Shown: positions 17,456 through 26,960 of the stretch, one piece after another
Position numbering within the stretch: the first letter of the stretch is position 1
How the letters are laid out: every line of letters begins with the position of its first letter
Assembly: GCA_965219015.1 (NCBI GenBank)
Contig: CBDCNH010000005.1
Location: 372,001 to 436,000 of the forward strand
Length of the DNA stretch: 64,000 bases
Reading direction: 5' to 3'
From: CBDCNH01 sp965219015
GTDB lineage: Bacteria > Pseudomonadota > Alphaproteobacteria > Rhodobacterales > Rhodobacteraceae
Notes under the pieces: model-generated
Told to the model about the DNA's origin: nothing
Databases searched by the model: none
The model's input: only the letters and a program-made list of their open reading frames with translations
Translations under genes and position numbers: made by a program

Positions 17456-18056
17456 ATGGCTAGCGGATTTCCCTCGATGACGGCACTGCTCGGGCTACTC
17501 GCCGTGGCGGGCTACCAGAACCGCGACAAGCTTTCGGAAATGCTTCGGCGGCGGTGGCGGTGGCGCGGAGCCGCAGCCGGCGGGTGCGGGCGAGACCGGT
17601 CCGCGCGGCACCGGAGCCGGATCGGGCGGCGGCATCGGCAGCGCGCTCGGCGGGCTCTTCGGCGGGTCCGGGGGCTCGGGCGCCTCAGGTCTGGGCGGAT
17701 CGTCGGGTCTGGGCGGATCGTCAGGTCTGGGCGGATTGCTGTCCGGCTTCGGTGGCGGCGCCGCGGGGGGAGGGCTCGGCGGGCTTCTCGGCGGCGGGTT
17801 GTCGGAGCTGACCGATCGCTTTCGCGCCAACGGGCACGCCGATACCGTGGACAGCTGGGTCGGCTCGGGGCCGAACCGCGAGGTCGCGCCGAACGATCTG
17901 GAGCAGGCCATCGGACCCGACGTGCTCGCCGACCTTCAGGAGCGCACGGGCCTGCCGCGGGACGAGCTCCTGAGCCGCTTGTCGCGCGAGTTGCCGCATG
18001 CGGTAGACCAGTACACCCCGGAAGGGCGCGTGCCGCAGGCTCACGAACTCGGCTGA
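17456..18056 (+). pseudogene. YidB-like (DUF937) protein gene with a frameshift
   Basis: The N-terminus (MASGFPSMTALLGLLAVAGY, then QNRDKLSEML) is read in one frame from 17456. The Gly-rich linker and conserved C-terminal half (LADLQERTGLPRDELLSRL, then PHAVDQYTPEGRVP) are in the next frame to the stop at 18056. The two frames join around 17543-17546: ATGCTTCGGC would restore a single YidB-like protein of about 200 residues if one base were removed (ATGCTCGGC). The linker contains a six-residue repeat, SGLGGS, about three times near 17685-17735. Either the gene is recently broken or the base is a sequencing error. Confidence 0.7.
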
Positions 18057-18157
18057 CGCCGGAAGGCGGTTCCCGGCGTTCCCGGGAGCGCGCGGCGGGT
18101 GGGCCGCGCGGCTTGGCGCTAGAAAGGCAGCGCTCGCCGGCCGAGGGCGGCGCCCGC

Positions 18158-18994
18158 TCAGGCGCGCCGCATCTCCGCGCGCTCGCGCCAGGCGGGGAGC
18201 GTGGTGGGAACCGCGAAGTGGTAGCCCTGCATGCAGTCGATCCCGAGCGTGGCGAGGTAGGCCGCATCCTCCTCGCTTTCGACCGCCTCGGCGACGGTGA
18301 ACATCTCGAAGTGCCGCGCGATCGAGACGAGCGCGCTCGTCAGCACCTGGTTGTCGCGGTTGGTCGCGATCCCGGTGATGAACTGGCCGTCGATCTTGAG
18401 GATGTCGAAGTCGAAGTCGCGGAAGTGCCGGAACGCGGTGAAGCCCGCGCCGAAATCGTCGAGCGCGAAGGTCACGCCGTGGCGCTGCAGGCTTTCCATG
18501 AAGCCGGTCACGAGGTCCGGCATCAACATCGCCGAGCTCTCGGTGATCTCGAGGATCAGCCGCTCGCCCGCCGTGGGGTCGGCGGCAAGCCCGCGGTTGA
18601 GCGTCGCCGTCCAGGGCGCGTAGCCGATCGAACGTGCCGACATGTTGACGGCGAGCCGGAGCGACGGCTCCTCGGCCAGCGCCTCGAGGCCGAGCTCGAG
18701 CGCCGCGCAGTCGATCCGGCGGCCGAGCGCATCGGTTTCGACGGCGGGCATGAAATCGCCCGCCGGGATCACCCGGCCGGTCTCGTCGAGGACGCGGATC
18801 AGCCCCTCCTGGAACGCGGCCTTGTCGGGGCGACGGGTATGGACGACCGGCTGGAAGGCGAGGAGCACCTGCTTGCGGTCGAGCGCGCGGCGGACCATGC
18901 CGAGCGTGGCGCGCCGTTGCTCGCTCGCCGCGTAGTCGAGCGGGCTCGTCTCCAACGGCCCGAAATCCGCTCCACTGCCCGAACCGTCCGCCAT
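18158..18994 (-). CDS. EAL domain protein (c-di-GMP phosphodiesterase candidate)
   Basis: The 278-residue stand-alone EAL domain has the usual catalytic positions: the signature Glu in FQEGLIR (residues 61-67, EGL instead of EAL), Asn in LAVNMSARS, Glu in LILEITESS, the Asp pair in ALDDFGAGF, Lys in ILKIDGQF, Glu in VAEAVES and Gln in MQGYHFA. This suggests a competent phosphodiesterase, although no GGDEF or sensor domain is attached. The start is uncertain: GTG 19021, ATG 19006 or ATG 18994. The last is preferred because GGAGAG lies just before it. Confidence 0.85.
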   Translation of the reverse strand: MADGSGSGADFGPLETSPLDYAASEQRRATLGMVRRALDRKQVLLAFQPVVHTRRPDKAAFQEGLIRVLDETGRVIPAGDFMPAVETDALGRRIDCAALELGLEALAEEPSLRLAVNMSARSIGYAPWTATLNRGLAADPTAGERLILEITESSAMLMPDLVTGFMESLQRHGVTFALDDFGAGFTAFRHFRDFDFDILKIDGQFITGIATNRDNQVLTSALVSIARHFEMFTVAEAVESEEDAAYLATLGIDCMQGYHFAVPTTLPAWRERAEMRRA

Positions 18995-19070
18995 CTTGCT
19001 CTCCATCCTCGGTCGAGCCACCTTGCGGGCGACCCTTTAACATCCCGTTAAAACGCTGGAGGGCCGGGCG

Positions 19071-19640
19071 ATGGACGGACGTTGCGGCTGGTGCGGGACC
19101 GACCCGTTCTACGTCGCCTATCACGACACCGAATGGGGCGTACCCGAGCGCGACGGGCGGGCGCTCTGGGAAAAGCTCGTGCTCGACGGCTTCCAGGCGG
19201 GGCTCGCGTGGATCACCATCCTTCGCAAGCGCGACGCCTTCCGCGCGGCGTTCGCGGGCTTCGAGCCCCGCGTCATCGCGCGCTGGGGCGAGCCCGACAT
19301 CCTGCGCCTCCTCGCCGATCCCGGCATCGTCCGGCACCGCGGCAAGATCGCCGCCGCCATCGCGGGCGCGCGCGCCTACGAGGCGATGGAGGACCGGGGC
19401 GGCTTCGCGGCCTTCGTCTGGGACCGGGTGGACGGGACGCCCATCGTCAACCGCCCCGCGACGCTCGCCGAGGTGCCCGCCGAGACGCCGCTCTCGCGGC
19501 AGCTCTCGCGCGACCTCAAGGCGGCGGGGTTCGCGTTCTGCGGCCCGACGATCGTCTACGCGTTCCTGCAGGCGTCGGGCATCGTCAGCGACCACGTCGT
19601 GACCTGCCCAAGCCACCCGGACAACCTTACTCCGCGATGA
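19071..19640 (+). CDS. tag: DNA-3-methyladenine glycosylase I
   Basis: The 189-residue enzyme excises 3-methyladenine from alkylated DNA. The zinc-binding N-terminus (RCGWCGTDP) and the C-terminal His/Cys pair (DHVVTCPSH) supply the structural zinc site. The core YHDTEWGVPERDGRALWEKL and GFQAGLAWITILRKRDAFR are diagnostic. The full length is typical of Tag. The 3' end overlaps the convergent thioredoxin-like gene by 14 bases. Confidence 0.95.
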   Translation: MDGRCGWCGTDPFYVAYHDTEWGVPERDGRALWEKLVLDGFQAGLAWITILRKRDAFRAAFAGFEPRVIARWGEPDILRLLADPGIVRHRGKIAAAIAGARAYEAMEDRGGFAAFVWDRVDGTPIVNRPATLAEVPAETPLSRQLSRDLKAAGFAFCGPTIVYAFLQASGIVSDHVVTCPSHPDNLTPR

Positions 19641-20166
19641 CCGCGCGCAGCACCGCCTCGGCGTCCGGACCGTCCCAGGCCGCGTCCCCGGTGAGCCGCG
19701 CGACCTCGCGGCCCTCGCGGTCGAGGATGACGCTGATCGGCAGCGCCAGCACCGCCATCCGGCGCGCGAAGCCCTGGTTCGGGTCGCGCAGCACGGGCAG
19801 GTGCGTGACCCCCGCCGCGCCGAAGAAGCGCTCGATGGCGGGCACGGCGTTGCGGCCCGTGGCGATCGGCACCACGGCGAAGTCGGCCCCGCCGAGCCTC
19901 GCCTGCAGGCGGTCGAGCGCGCCCATCTCCTTGCGGCACGGCACGCACCAGGTCGCCCAGAAGTTCACCAGCGCGACCTTGCCGCGGTAGGGTTCGAGCG
20001 AGGCGGGCGCATCCGACCCGTCGAGGAGCGCAGCCTCCGGCACGGGCTTCGGCGCGTCGGCGAGCACCAGCTTCCGCATGTCGCCGGTCCTGAGCGCCTC
20101 GAGGTCGGCGGCGTTTGCGGCGAGCGCGCCTGCCATGTAGAGCATCAGCGCCAGCAAATTCCGCAT
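19627..20166 (-). CDS. TlpA-like thiol:disulfide oxidoreductase
   Basis: The 179-residue protein has a signal peptide (LLALMLYMAGALAANA) and a thioredoxin-fold domain with the active site WCVPC in the context VNFWATWCVPCRKEM near residue 75. The cis-Pro region LALPISVILDREG completes the fold. Such exported thioredoxins reduce periplasmic substrates, for example in cytochrome c maturation. It is divergent from argH with only 20 bases between start codons, so the promoters must lie partly inside the neighbouring genes. Confidence 0.9.
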   Translation of the reverse strand: MRNLLALMLYMAGALAANAADLEALRTGDMRKLVLADAPKPVPEAALLDGSDAPASLEPYRGKVALVNFWATWCVPCRKEMGALDRLQARLGGADFAVVPIATGRNAVPAIERFFGAAGVTHLPVLRDPNQGFARRMAVLALPISVILDREGREVARLTGDAAWDGPDAEAVLRAVIAE

Positions 20167-20186
20167 GCGTCCTCCGAGGTCCGTCC

Positions 20187-21596
20187 ATGTCCGATGCGCC
20201 CCCCGATCCCTCCGCCGCGAACGCCATGTGGGGCGGACGGTTCGCCGAGGCGCCCGACGTGCTGATGCGGGCGATCAACGCCTCCATCGGCTTCGACCGG
20301 CGGCTCGCGGCGCAGGACATCGCCGGGTCGCGCGCCCATGCCGCGATGCTCGCGGCCACAGGCATCATCGGGTCTAGCGACGCGGACGCCATCGGGGAAG
20401 GCCTGCTCACGGTGATGTCAGAGATCGAGGCCGGGACGTTCGCCTTCTCCGAGGCGCTCGAGGACATCCACATGAACGTCGAGGCGCGGCTCGGCGAGCT
20501 GATCGGCCCGGCGTCGGGGCGGCTCCACACCGCGCGGAGCCGCAACGACCAGGTCGCGACCGACTTCCGCCTCTGGGTGCGCGACCAGTGCGACCACGCC
20601 GCGGCCGGCATCGAGGCGCTGATCCGGGCGCTTCTGGCGCAGGCGCGGCTCGGGGCGGCCTGGGTGATGCCGGGGTTCACGCACCTGCAGTCGGCGCAGC
20701 CGGTGACGTGGGGGCATCACATGCTGGCCTATGTCGAGATGCTCGGCCGCGACCTCGGGCGCTTCGCCGACGCGCGGGCGCGGATGAACGAGTGCCCGCT
20801 CGGGGCGGCGGCGCTGGCGGGCACGTCGTTCCCGATCGACCGCGCGATGACCGCCGAGGCGCTGGGCTTCGACCGGCCGATGGCGAACTCGCTCGACGCG
20901 GTGAGCGACCGCGACTTCGCGCTCGAGTTCCTCGGGGCGGCCGCGATCGCCGCGGTGCATCTGTCGCGGCTCGCGGAGGAGCTGGTGATCTGGTCCTCGG
21001 CGCAGTTCCGCTTCGTCCGGCTCTCGGACCGCTTCGCGACCGGATCGTCGATCATGCCGCAGAAACGCAACCCCGACGCGGCGGAGCTGTTGCGCGCCAA
21101 GGTCGGGCGCATCCTCGGTGCGAGCGTCGCGCTCTTCACGGTGATGAAGGGCCTGCCGCTCGCCTATTCCAAGGACATGCAGGAGGACAAGGAGCAGGTC
21201 TTCGACGCCGCCGACACGCTCATGCTCTCGCTTGCCGCGATGGCGGGGATGGTGCGCGACATGGCCGCCGACCCCGCGGCGCTCGAGGCCGCGGCGAGCG
21301 CGGGCTTCGCGACGGCGACGGACCTCGCCGACTGGCTGGTGCAGCGGCTCGGGCTGCCGTTCCGCGAGGCGCACCACGCGACGGGCGCGCTCGTGAAGCT
21401 CGCCGAAGCCAAGGGCTGCGGGCTCGAGGACCTCACGCTCGCGGAGTTGCAGACCGGGCACGCAGGCATCACGCAGGAGGTCTATGCGGTGCTCGGCGTG
21501 CGGAACTCGGTGGCGAGCCGGGTCTCCTTTGGCGGCACCGCGCCGGAGCGGGTGCGGGCGGAGATCGCGCGCTGGACCGAACGGATGGGCGCTTGA
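20187..21596 (+). CDS. argH: Argininosuccinate lyase
   Basis: The 469-residue protein catalyses the last step of arginine synthesis, splitting argininosuccinate to arginine and fumarate. The superfamily signature GSSIMPQKRNPD is near residue 290 and the flexible catalytic loop carries its serine. The N-terminal MWGGRF, the segment HTARSRNDQVATD near 115, and FTHLQSAQPVTWGHH with the catalytic His are all present. The ATG at 20187 is the only start compatible with the divergent gene. It heads a run argH-lipoprotein-DUF2834-lysA with overlapping stops and starts. Confidence 0.96.
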   Translation: MSDAPPDPSAANAMWGGRFAEAPDVLMRAINASIGFDRRLAAQDIAGSRAHAAMLAATGIIGSSDADAIGEGLLTVMSEIEAGTFAFSEALEDIHMNVEARLGELIGPASGRLHTARSRNDQVATDFRLWVRDQCDHAAAGIEALIRALLAQARLGAAWVMPGFTHLQSAQPVTWGHHMLAYVEMLGRDLGRFADARARMNECPLGAAALAGTSFPIDRAMTAEALGFDRPMANSLDAVSDRDFALEFLGAAAIAAVHLSRLAEELVIWSSAQFRFVRLSDRFATGSSIMPQKRNPDAAELLRAKVGRILGASVALFTVMKGLPLAYSKDMQEDKEQVFDAADTLMLSLAAMAGMVRDMAADPAALEAAASAGFATATDLADWLVQRLGLPFREAHHATGALVKLAEAKGCGLEDLTLAELQTGHAGITQEVYAVLGVRNSVASRVSFGGTAPERVRAEIARWTERMGA

Positions 21597-21645
21597 TCGC
21601 GGGCGCGGGGCAGGCGAGACAGTGCAATCGGTGCGGGAGGCGCGG

Positions 21646-21801
21646 ATGATGCGGATCACCTTGGCGGCTCTGGCGCTCGTCGCCGCCTGTGGAGCGGACG
21701 GCGAGCCGCGCGCGCCGCAACCCGCGCCGCACTCCACGCCGGCGCAACCGGGGATCACCGTGTCGGGCGACGCGCGGCTTGGCGTGGTGGTGACACCATG
21801 A
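21646..21801 (+). CDS. Small lipoprotein
   Basis: The 51-residue protein has a short signal sequence and a lipobox LVAAC, with the lipidated Cys near residue 16. The remainder is Pro/Ala-rich and contains no recognisable domain. GGGAGG precedes the ATG. Its stop overlaps the next start (ATGA). Small lipoproteins between argH and lysA are common in Rhodobacterales; the function is unknown. Confidence 0.75.
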   Translation: MMRITLAALALVAACGADGEPRAPQPAPHSTPAQPGITVSGDARLGVVVTP

Positions 21802-22124
21802 ACGGCATCTCGCCGCTGCGCTGGGTCTACCTCGCGCTCGCGGTCGGCGGTGCCATCGTCCCGACGTACTTCTTCACCGAATGGTTCAATGCGAACGGCT
21901 GGAGCCTCGCGGGCCTGACGGCCGAGTGGCGCGCCAACGACGCCACACGCGGACTCCTGTGGGATCTCATGGGCGCCGTCACCGCGTTCTTCGTCTGGGT
22001 GATCGCCGAGACGCGGGTGCGGCGGAACTGGCTGGCGCTCGTGGTGCTGCCGGTCACGTTCCTCATCGGCTTCGCCTGCGCGCTGCCGCTCTACCTGTTC
22101 CTGCGGACGCGCCGGATCGCCTGA
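21798..22124 (+). CDS. DUF2834 membrane protein
   Basis: The 108-residue protein has three predicted transmembrane helices (WVYLALAVGGAIVPTYFF; WDLMGAVTAFFVWVIAETR; ALVVLPVTFLIGFACALPLY). The tail PLYLFLRTRR agrees with the DUF2834 family. The molecular role is unknown. It is translationally coupled on both sides: ATGA with the lipoprotein and TGATG with lysA. Confidence 0.8.
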   Translation: MNGISPLRWVYLALAVGGAIVPTYFFTEWFNANGWSLAGLTAEWRANDATRGLLWDLMGAVTAFFVWVIAETRVRRNWLALVVLPVTFLIGFACALPLYLFLRTRRIA

Positions 22125-23389
22125 TGGATCACTTCCTCTACCGCGGCGGCGTCCTCCATGCCGAGGACGTGCCCCTGCCGGCGATCGCGGCCGAGGTCGG
22201 CACGCCGTTCTACGTCTATGCCTCCGCGACGCTGACACGGCACTACCGGCTCGTCGACGCGGCGCTGGCCGCTCTGCCGCATCTCGTGTGCTACTCGATG
22301 AAGGTCAATTCCAACCTCGCGGTGGTCAAGCTCCTCGGCACTCTCGGCGCGGGCGTCGATGTCGTGTCGGAAGGCGAGTACCGCAAGGCGCGCGCGGCGG
22401 GCGTGCCGGGCGAGCGCATCGTGTTCTCGGGCGTCGGCAAGACGCGGGCCGAGATGCGGACCGCGCTCGCGGGCGGCGTGCGGCAGTTCAACGTGGAGAG
22501 CGAGCCCGAGCTTGCGGCGCTGGGCGAGGTCGCGGCGTCGATGGGGCTCCGCGCGCCGATGGCGCTGCGGGTGAACCCGGACGTGGACGCGGGCACGCTC
22601 GACCAGATCAGCACCGGCCGGCGCGGCGACAAGTTCGGCGTGCCGATCGGGCGGGCGCGCGACATCTACGCCGCCGCTGCCGCCATGCCGGGGATCGAGA
22701 TCGTCGGGGTCGACATGCATATCGGCAGCCAGATCACCGATCTGGCACCCTTCGCCGCCGCCTACGGCAAGATCGCGGACCTCGTGGCGGCGTTGCGGAC
22801 GGAGGGTCACGCGATCGGCCGGGTCGATCTCGGCGGCGGGCTTGGCGTCCCCTACGCAGCGACCAACGCCGCTCCGCCGCTCCCCGCCGAGCACGGCGCG
22901 CTCATCGCAAGCATCTTCGGGCCGCTCGAGGTCGAGGTCGAGGTCGAGCCCGGACGGATCATCGCGGGCAATGCGGGGCTCCTCGTCTCGCGGGTGATCT
23001 GGGTGAAGTCCGCCGAAGACCGCGATTTCCTGATCCTCGACGCCGCGATGAACGACCTCGTGCGGCCGGCGATGTACGGCGCGCGCCACGACCTCGTGCC
23101 GGTCGTGGAGCCTGCCCGCGACGCTCGGTCGCGGCTCTACGACGTGGCGGGGCCGGTCTGCGAGTCGACCGACATCTTCGGCCGCGGCTATGCCCTTCCG
23201 CCGCTTGAGGAAAACGACCTGGTGGCGTTCCGCACGGCGGGGGCCTACGGCGCCGTGATGGCGTCGGAGTACAACATGCGACCGCTGGTGCCCGAGGTGA
23301 TGGTGCACGGGGATCACTTCGCCGTCATCCGGGCCCGGCCTTCGTTTGACGCGATGATAGATCGCGATACACTTCCACCGTGGCTTTAG
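22124..23389 (+). CDS. lysA: Diaminopimelate decarboxylase
   Basis: The 421-residue, PLP-dependent fold III decarboxylase makes lysine from meso-diaminopimelate. The PLP lysine lies in YSMKVNSN near residue 60. The segments HIGSQITD, DLGGGLGVPY, EPGRIIAGNAG, and the conserved CESTDIF and AYGAVMASEYN regions are all present. The start overlaps the previous stop (TGATG). The following TIGR02302 gene is a conserved neighbour in this order of bacteria. Confidence 0.96.
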   Translation: MDHFLYRGGVLHAEDVPLPAIAAEVGTPFYVYASATLTRHYRLVDAALAALPHLVCYSMKVNSNLAVVKLLGTLGAGVDVVSEGEYRKARAAGVPGERIVFSGVGKTRAEMRTALAGGVRQFNVESEPELAALGEVAASMGLRAPMALRVNPDVDAGTLDQISTGRRGDKFGVPIGRARDIYAAAAAMPGIEIVGVDMHIGSQITDLAPFAAAYGKIADLVAALRTEGHAIGRVDLGGGLGVPYAATNAAPPLPAEHGALIASIFGPLEVEVEVEPGRIIAGNAGLLVSRVIWVKSAEDRDFLILDAAMNDLVRPAMYGARHDLVPVVEPARDARSRLYDVAGPVCESTDIFGRGYALPPLEENDLVAFRTAGAYGAVMASEYNMRPLVPEVMVHGDHFAVIRARPSFDAMIDRDTLPPWL

Positions 23390-23402
23390 CGCGCGATCTC
23401 GC

Positions 23403-26054
23403 ATGCGCCATGCGGACGGGAGCATGACGGACAGGGACACGATCCCCCCACGCGACGCGACCGATCCGGCAGCCGCGGCTCTCGCCCGGCTTCGCCGGCC
23501 GTTACGGCTCACCCGGCTCGGCATGGGCGCCGAGCGGGTCGTGCAGGCCTTCTGGCCGGCCTGGAGCCTGCTCATCTTCGCCGCCGCGGTCCTCGCCTTC
23601 GGGGTGCAGGACATGGTGCCGATCGAGGTCGCCTGGTTCGGCCTCGTCCTCGGCGGACTCGGCTTTCTCTGGGCGCTCGTGGCAGGCATCCGGAGGTTCC
23701 GCTGGCCCAGCCCCGCCGAAGCGCTCGACCGGCTCGACCGCACGATGCCGGGGCGGCCGATCAGCGCACTTGGCGACAGCCAGGCGATCGGCGCCGCGGA
23801 CGCCGCCTCGGTCGCTGTCTGGCGCGCGCATGTCGCACGGATGGCGCAGCGCGCAGCGGGCGCCCGCCCCGTGGAGCCGGATCTTCGCATCGCGCGCCGC
23901 GACCCCTACGCGCTGCGGTACGTCGCGCTGACGGCGCTCCTCATGGCGCTGACGTTCGGCTCGCTCTGGCGCGTGGCGAGCGTGGCCGAGATCGCCACCG
24001 GTGGCGGCGCCGCCGCGGCGGCGACCGGCCCGTCCTGGGAGGGCTGGATCACCCCGCCGGCCTACACCGGCAAGCCGGCGCTCTACCTCAACGACATCGC
24101 CGAGGGCCCGCTCGCCGTGCCCGCCGGCAGCCGCGTCTCGCTCCGCCTCTACGGCGAGGTGGGCGCGCTGACCCTCGCCGAGACCGTCTCCGCCCGGACC
24201 GAACTGACGAGCGCGACGGACCCGCAGCAGGACTTCGACATCGTGCAGCCCGGCCGGATCGCGGTCGAGGGTGCTGGCGGGCGGGCTTGGGACGTGACCC
24301 TCGCGCCGGATGCCGCTCCGGTCGTGGCCTTCGGAGGCTCGATCGGCCATGAGGCTGACGGGCAGATGAAGCAGCCCTTCACCGCCAAGGACGACTACGG
24401 CATCGTCAAGGGCCGCGCCGAGATCACGCTCGATGTCGCGGCACTCGACCGCCGCTTCGGGCTCGCCGCCGACCCCGAGCCGCGCGAGGCGCTGGTCCTC
24501 GACCTGCCGATGCCGATCTCGGGGAGCCGCGCCGAGTTCGCCGAAACCCTGATCGACAACCTGTCGCAGCATCCGTGGGCCAACCTGCCGGTGAAGATGA
24601 CGCTCGTCGCCGAGGACGCCTCGGGGCAGGCGGGGCGCAGCGAGACGCGCGCGCTCATCCTGCCGGGGCGGCGGTTCTTCGAGCCGTTCGCGGCCTCGCT
24701 CATCGAGATGCGGCGCGATCTTCTGTGGACCGCCGCCAACGCGCCGCGGGTTTCGCAGATCTTGCGCGCCGTGACGTTCGAGCCGGAGGGCTTCATCCGC
24801 AACGAGCGCGCCTATCTTCTCCTCCGCGTCGTCAAGCTGCGGCTTTCGGCGGGCATCGCCGAGGGCCGCGCGCTCGACCCCGCGGCGCGCGACGAGGTGG
24901 CGGCGGCGCTCTGGGATATCGCCGTGATGGTCGAGGAGGGCGATCTCGCCGACGCTCTGAAGCGCCTTCAGCGGGCGCAGGACCGGCTCTCGGAAGCGAT
25001 CCGCAACGGTGCGAACGACGAGGAGATCGCGAGCCTGATGCAGGAGATGCAGCAGGCGATGCAGGACTACATCCGCAAGCTCGCCGAGAACGCGGAGCGC
25101 AGCCCGGACGACCAGACCGCCGACGGCCAGCAGAGCCGCGAGGTCACGCCCGACCAGCTCCAGCAGATGCTCGACAAGCTGCAGCAGCTGATGCAGGAGG
25201 GCAAGCAGGCCGAGGCCGCGCAGCTGCTTCAACAGCTTCAGCAGCTGATGGAGAACCTCCAGGTCACGCAGGGCCAGAGCGGCCAGGGCGAGCAGTCGAT
25301 GCAAGGGCTCGCCGACACGCTCCGCAAGCAGCAGGGGCTTTCGGACGAGGCGTTCAACGACCTGCAGAACCAGTTCGGCGAGCAGGGGCAGGACGGCCAG
25401 CAGGGACAACAGGGCCAGGACGGCCAGCAGGGCCAGGGCCAGATGCCCGGCATGGGCGAGGGCCAGTCCGGGCAGGGACGTGGCCAGCAGGGGCAGCAGC
25501 AGGGACAGGGCTCAGGGCAACAGGGCCAGCAGGGGCCGGGCGGGGCCGACGGTCAGATGGGTCTCGCCGACCGCCAGCAGGCGCTGCGGCGCGAGCTCGA
25601 CCGGCAGAGCCGGGGCGCGCTGCCGGGCCAAGGCACGGCGGAGGGCCGAGCCGCGCGCGACGCGCTCGACCGGGCCGGGCGGGCGATGGACGGCGCGGAA
25701 CAGGCGCTGCGCGATCAGGACACCTCGCGTGCGCTCGACCAGCAGGCGGACGCGATGGAGGCCCTGCGCGAGGGTCTGCGGAACCTCGGCGACGCGATGG
25801 CGCAGGAGCAGCAGCGCCAAGGCGGCCAGCAGGGCGAGGCCTACGGCCGCGCCGACCCGCAGGGGAGCCGCGACCCGCTCGGCCGTCAGTCCGGCCAGCA
25901 GGGCCGCATCGGGACCGACGAGCAGCTTCTCCAGGGCGAGGACGTGTACCGCCGCGCGCGCGAGATCCTGGACGAGCTCCGCCGCCGCTCGAGCGACCAG
26001 ACCCGGCCCGATCTCGAGCGCGAGTACCTCCGGCGCCTCCTCGACCGGTTCTGA
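23403..26054 (+). CDS. TIGR02302 (DUF4175) membrane protein with Gln/Gly-rich segment
   Basis: The 883-residue protein starts with two hydrophobic segments (WSLLIFAAAVLAFGVQDMV and WFGLVLGGLGFLWALVAGI), with a third near residue 180. A large periplasmic-looking region follows (SWEGWITPPAYTGKPALYL is a family hallmark), then long helices. Residues roughly 600-720 are dominated by Gln, Gly and Met (QGQQGQDGQQGQ-type runs), which is typical of TIGR02302 and explains local DNA repetition. The family is restricted mainly to alphaproteobacteria and has no assigned function. An internal ATG at 23424 is a possible start. Confidence 0.9.
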   Translation: MRHADGSMTDRDTIPPRDATDPAAAALARLRRPLRLTRLGMGAERVVQAFWPAWSLLIFAAAVLAFGVQDMVPIEVAWFGLVLGGLGFLWALVAGIRRFRWPSPAEALDRLDRTMPGRPISALGDSQAIGAADAASVAVWRAHVARMAQRAAGARPVEPDLRIARRDPYALRYVALTALLMALTFGSLWRVASVAEIATGGGAAAAATGPSWEGWITPPAYTGKPALYLNDIAEGPLAVPAGSRVSLRLYGEVGALTLAETVSARTELTSATDPQQDFDIVQPGRIAVEGAGGRAWDVTLAPDAAPVVAFGGSIGHEADGQMKQPFTAKDDYGIVKGRAEITLDVAALDRRFGLAADPEPREALVLDLPMPISGSRAEFAETLIDNLSQHPWANLPVKMTLVAEDASGQAGRSETRALILPGRRFFEPFAASLIEMRRDLLWTAANAPRVSQILRAVTFEPEGFIRNERAYLLLRVVKLRLSAGIAEGRALDPAARDEVAAALWDIAVMVEEGDLADALKRLQRAQDRLSEAIRNGANDEEIASLMQEMQQAMQDYIRKLAENAERSPDDQTADGQQSREVTPDQLQQMLDKLQQLMQEGKQAEAAQLLQQLQQLMENLQVTQGQSGQGEQSMQGLADTLRKQQGLSDEAFNDLQNQFGEQGQDGQQGQQGQDGQQGQGQMPGMGEGQSGQGRGQQGQQQGQGSGQQGQQGPGGADGQMGLADRQQALRRELDRQSRGALPGQGTAEGRAARDALDRAGRAMDGAEQALRDQDTSRALDQQADAMEALREGLRNLGDAMAQEQQRQGGQQGEAYGRADPQGSRDPLGRQSGQQGRIGTDEQLLQGEDVYRRAREILDELRRRSSDQTRPDLEREYLRRLLDRF

Positions 26055-26061
26055 GGCGCTT

Positions 26062-26077
26062 CATACTTCGAAGTATG
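26062..26077. repeat. 16-bp perfect palindrome at the edge of the IS remnant
   Basis: CATACTTCGAAGTATG reads identically on both strands and lies 7 bases after the TIGR02302 stop. It is AT-richer than its surroundings. Its place, just past the C-terminal code of the decayed transposase, suggests an insertion-junction relic. It could also act as a terminator hairpin for the lysA-TIGR02302 transcripts. Confidence 0.6.
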
Positions 26078-26960
26078 CGCGCTGATCGACCTGACCCGTT
26101 CGGGGTCGTCTGCGAAGACGTTCCAGGCGTCGCGGCATCGGGCGGGGATGTCCTCGCAGGTGCCGAGGACGGAGACTGCGAGGCGGGTCGCGCGCAGGTT
26201 GGCCGGAGGTTGTCGGGCACGACGAGGGCGCGGGCGCCGCGCCGGCCTGCGCCGTCGAGGACAACGATGCGATGCGCGCCCGGTGTCATGGTCCGGGCGA
26301 ACTCGGCGAGATGAGCGCTCATGGCGAGCGTATCGGCTTGTGGCATGACCAGCGCAGCCGTGGCGGCGCGGTCGGGGCAGACGGCGACGGAGATGCAGGC
26401 GCACTGGCAGCGGGTGTCGCGCGGGCCGGGCGGACGCGCGGCGCTCGGACGCGGGTGGCCGGCCCGAGCCTCGTCCTGGAACCTCACGGGCTCGTCTCGC
26501 GCCTGCGCGGGCAGGCCCTCGCTCGCGATGGCGGCGGCGTTCTTTTGAACAACTCCTACGCGAACAGGTTCCGGCGCGGGCGGTGCGGGCGCACCGACGG
26601 ACTGCGGAATAGCGGTGCGGCCACCTGCTTGCCCGCCGTCCGCTCGTGCATGGCGATCCCGAAGCGTCATGTGATCACCCGCTGCAGGCCAACCTGCGGA
26701 GCCGTCGCGCATGATCCGCGCCGGCTCGGCCTTCTGCCCGGCGCTCGGCCGCGGCGCGGGACCGGATGAACGGCGGTCCGGCAGGCCGTCTATCCCTTCG
26801 GCGTTGGAGCGGCGCAGGCGATCCCGCACCGTCTGACGGTCCATCCCGCAGGACTCCGCCGCCGCCGGCGGTCCGTGCCTTCGAGGACCAGCGCCAAGGC
26901 CAGCATCTGCCTCGCCGCACGGCGCTCCCCAGCCGACAAGCCCGTCCGCGTGATCGCCAC
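26078..26960 (-). pseudogene. Decayed IS630-family transposase
   Basis: Reading leftward, IS630-type pieces appear in order but in changing frames. First is an N-terminus from a GTG at 26960 (VAITRTGLSAGERRA, then RQMLALALVLEG), which lacks about a dozen residues usual at that point. Next comes MDRQTVRDRLRRSNAEGIDG from 26844. A DDE-domain stretch follows (TAALVMPQADTLAMSAHLAE and GAHRIVVLDGAG), then a C-terminal piece (CRDAWNVFADDPERVRSIS). At least two frameshifts are needed, and the Asp-rich active site is incomplete. Possible related ends GACCTGACCCG (near 26088) and its inverted counterpart near 27030 may be remnants of the terminal repeats. Confidence 0.8.

Noticed and set aside
25290..25560. 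CRISPR-like repeated DNA
   Set aside because: The repetition is an in-frame Gln/Gly coding tract with irregular periods and no spacers.
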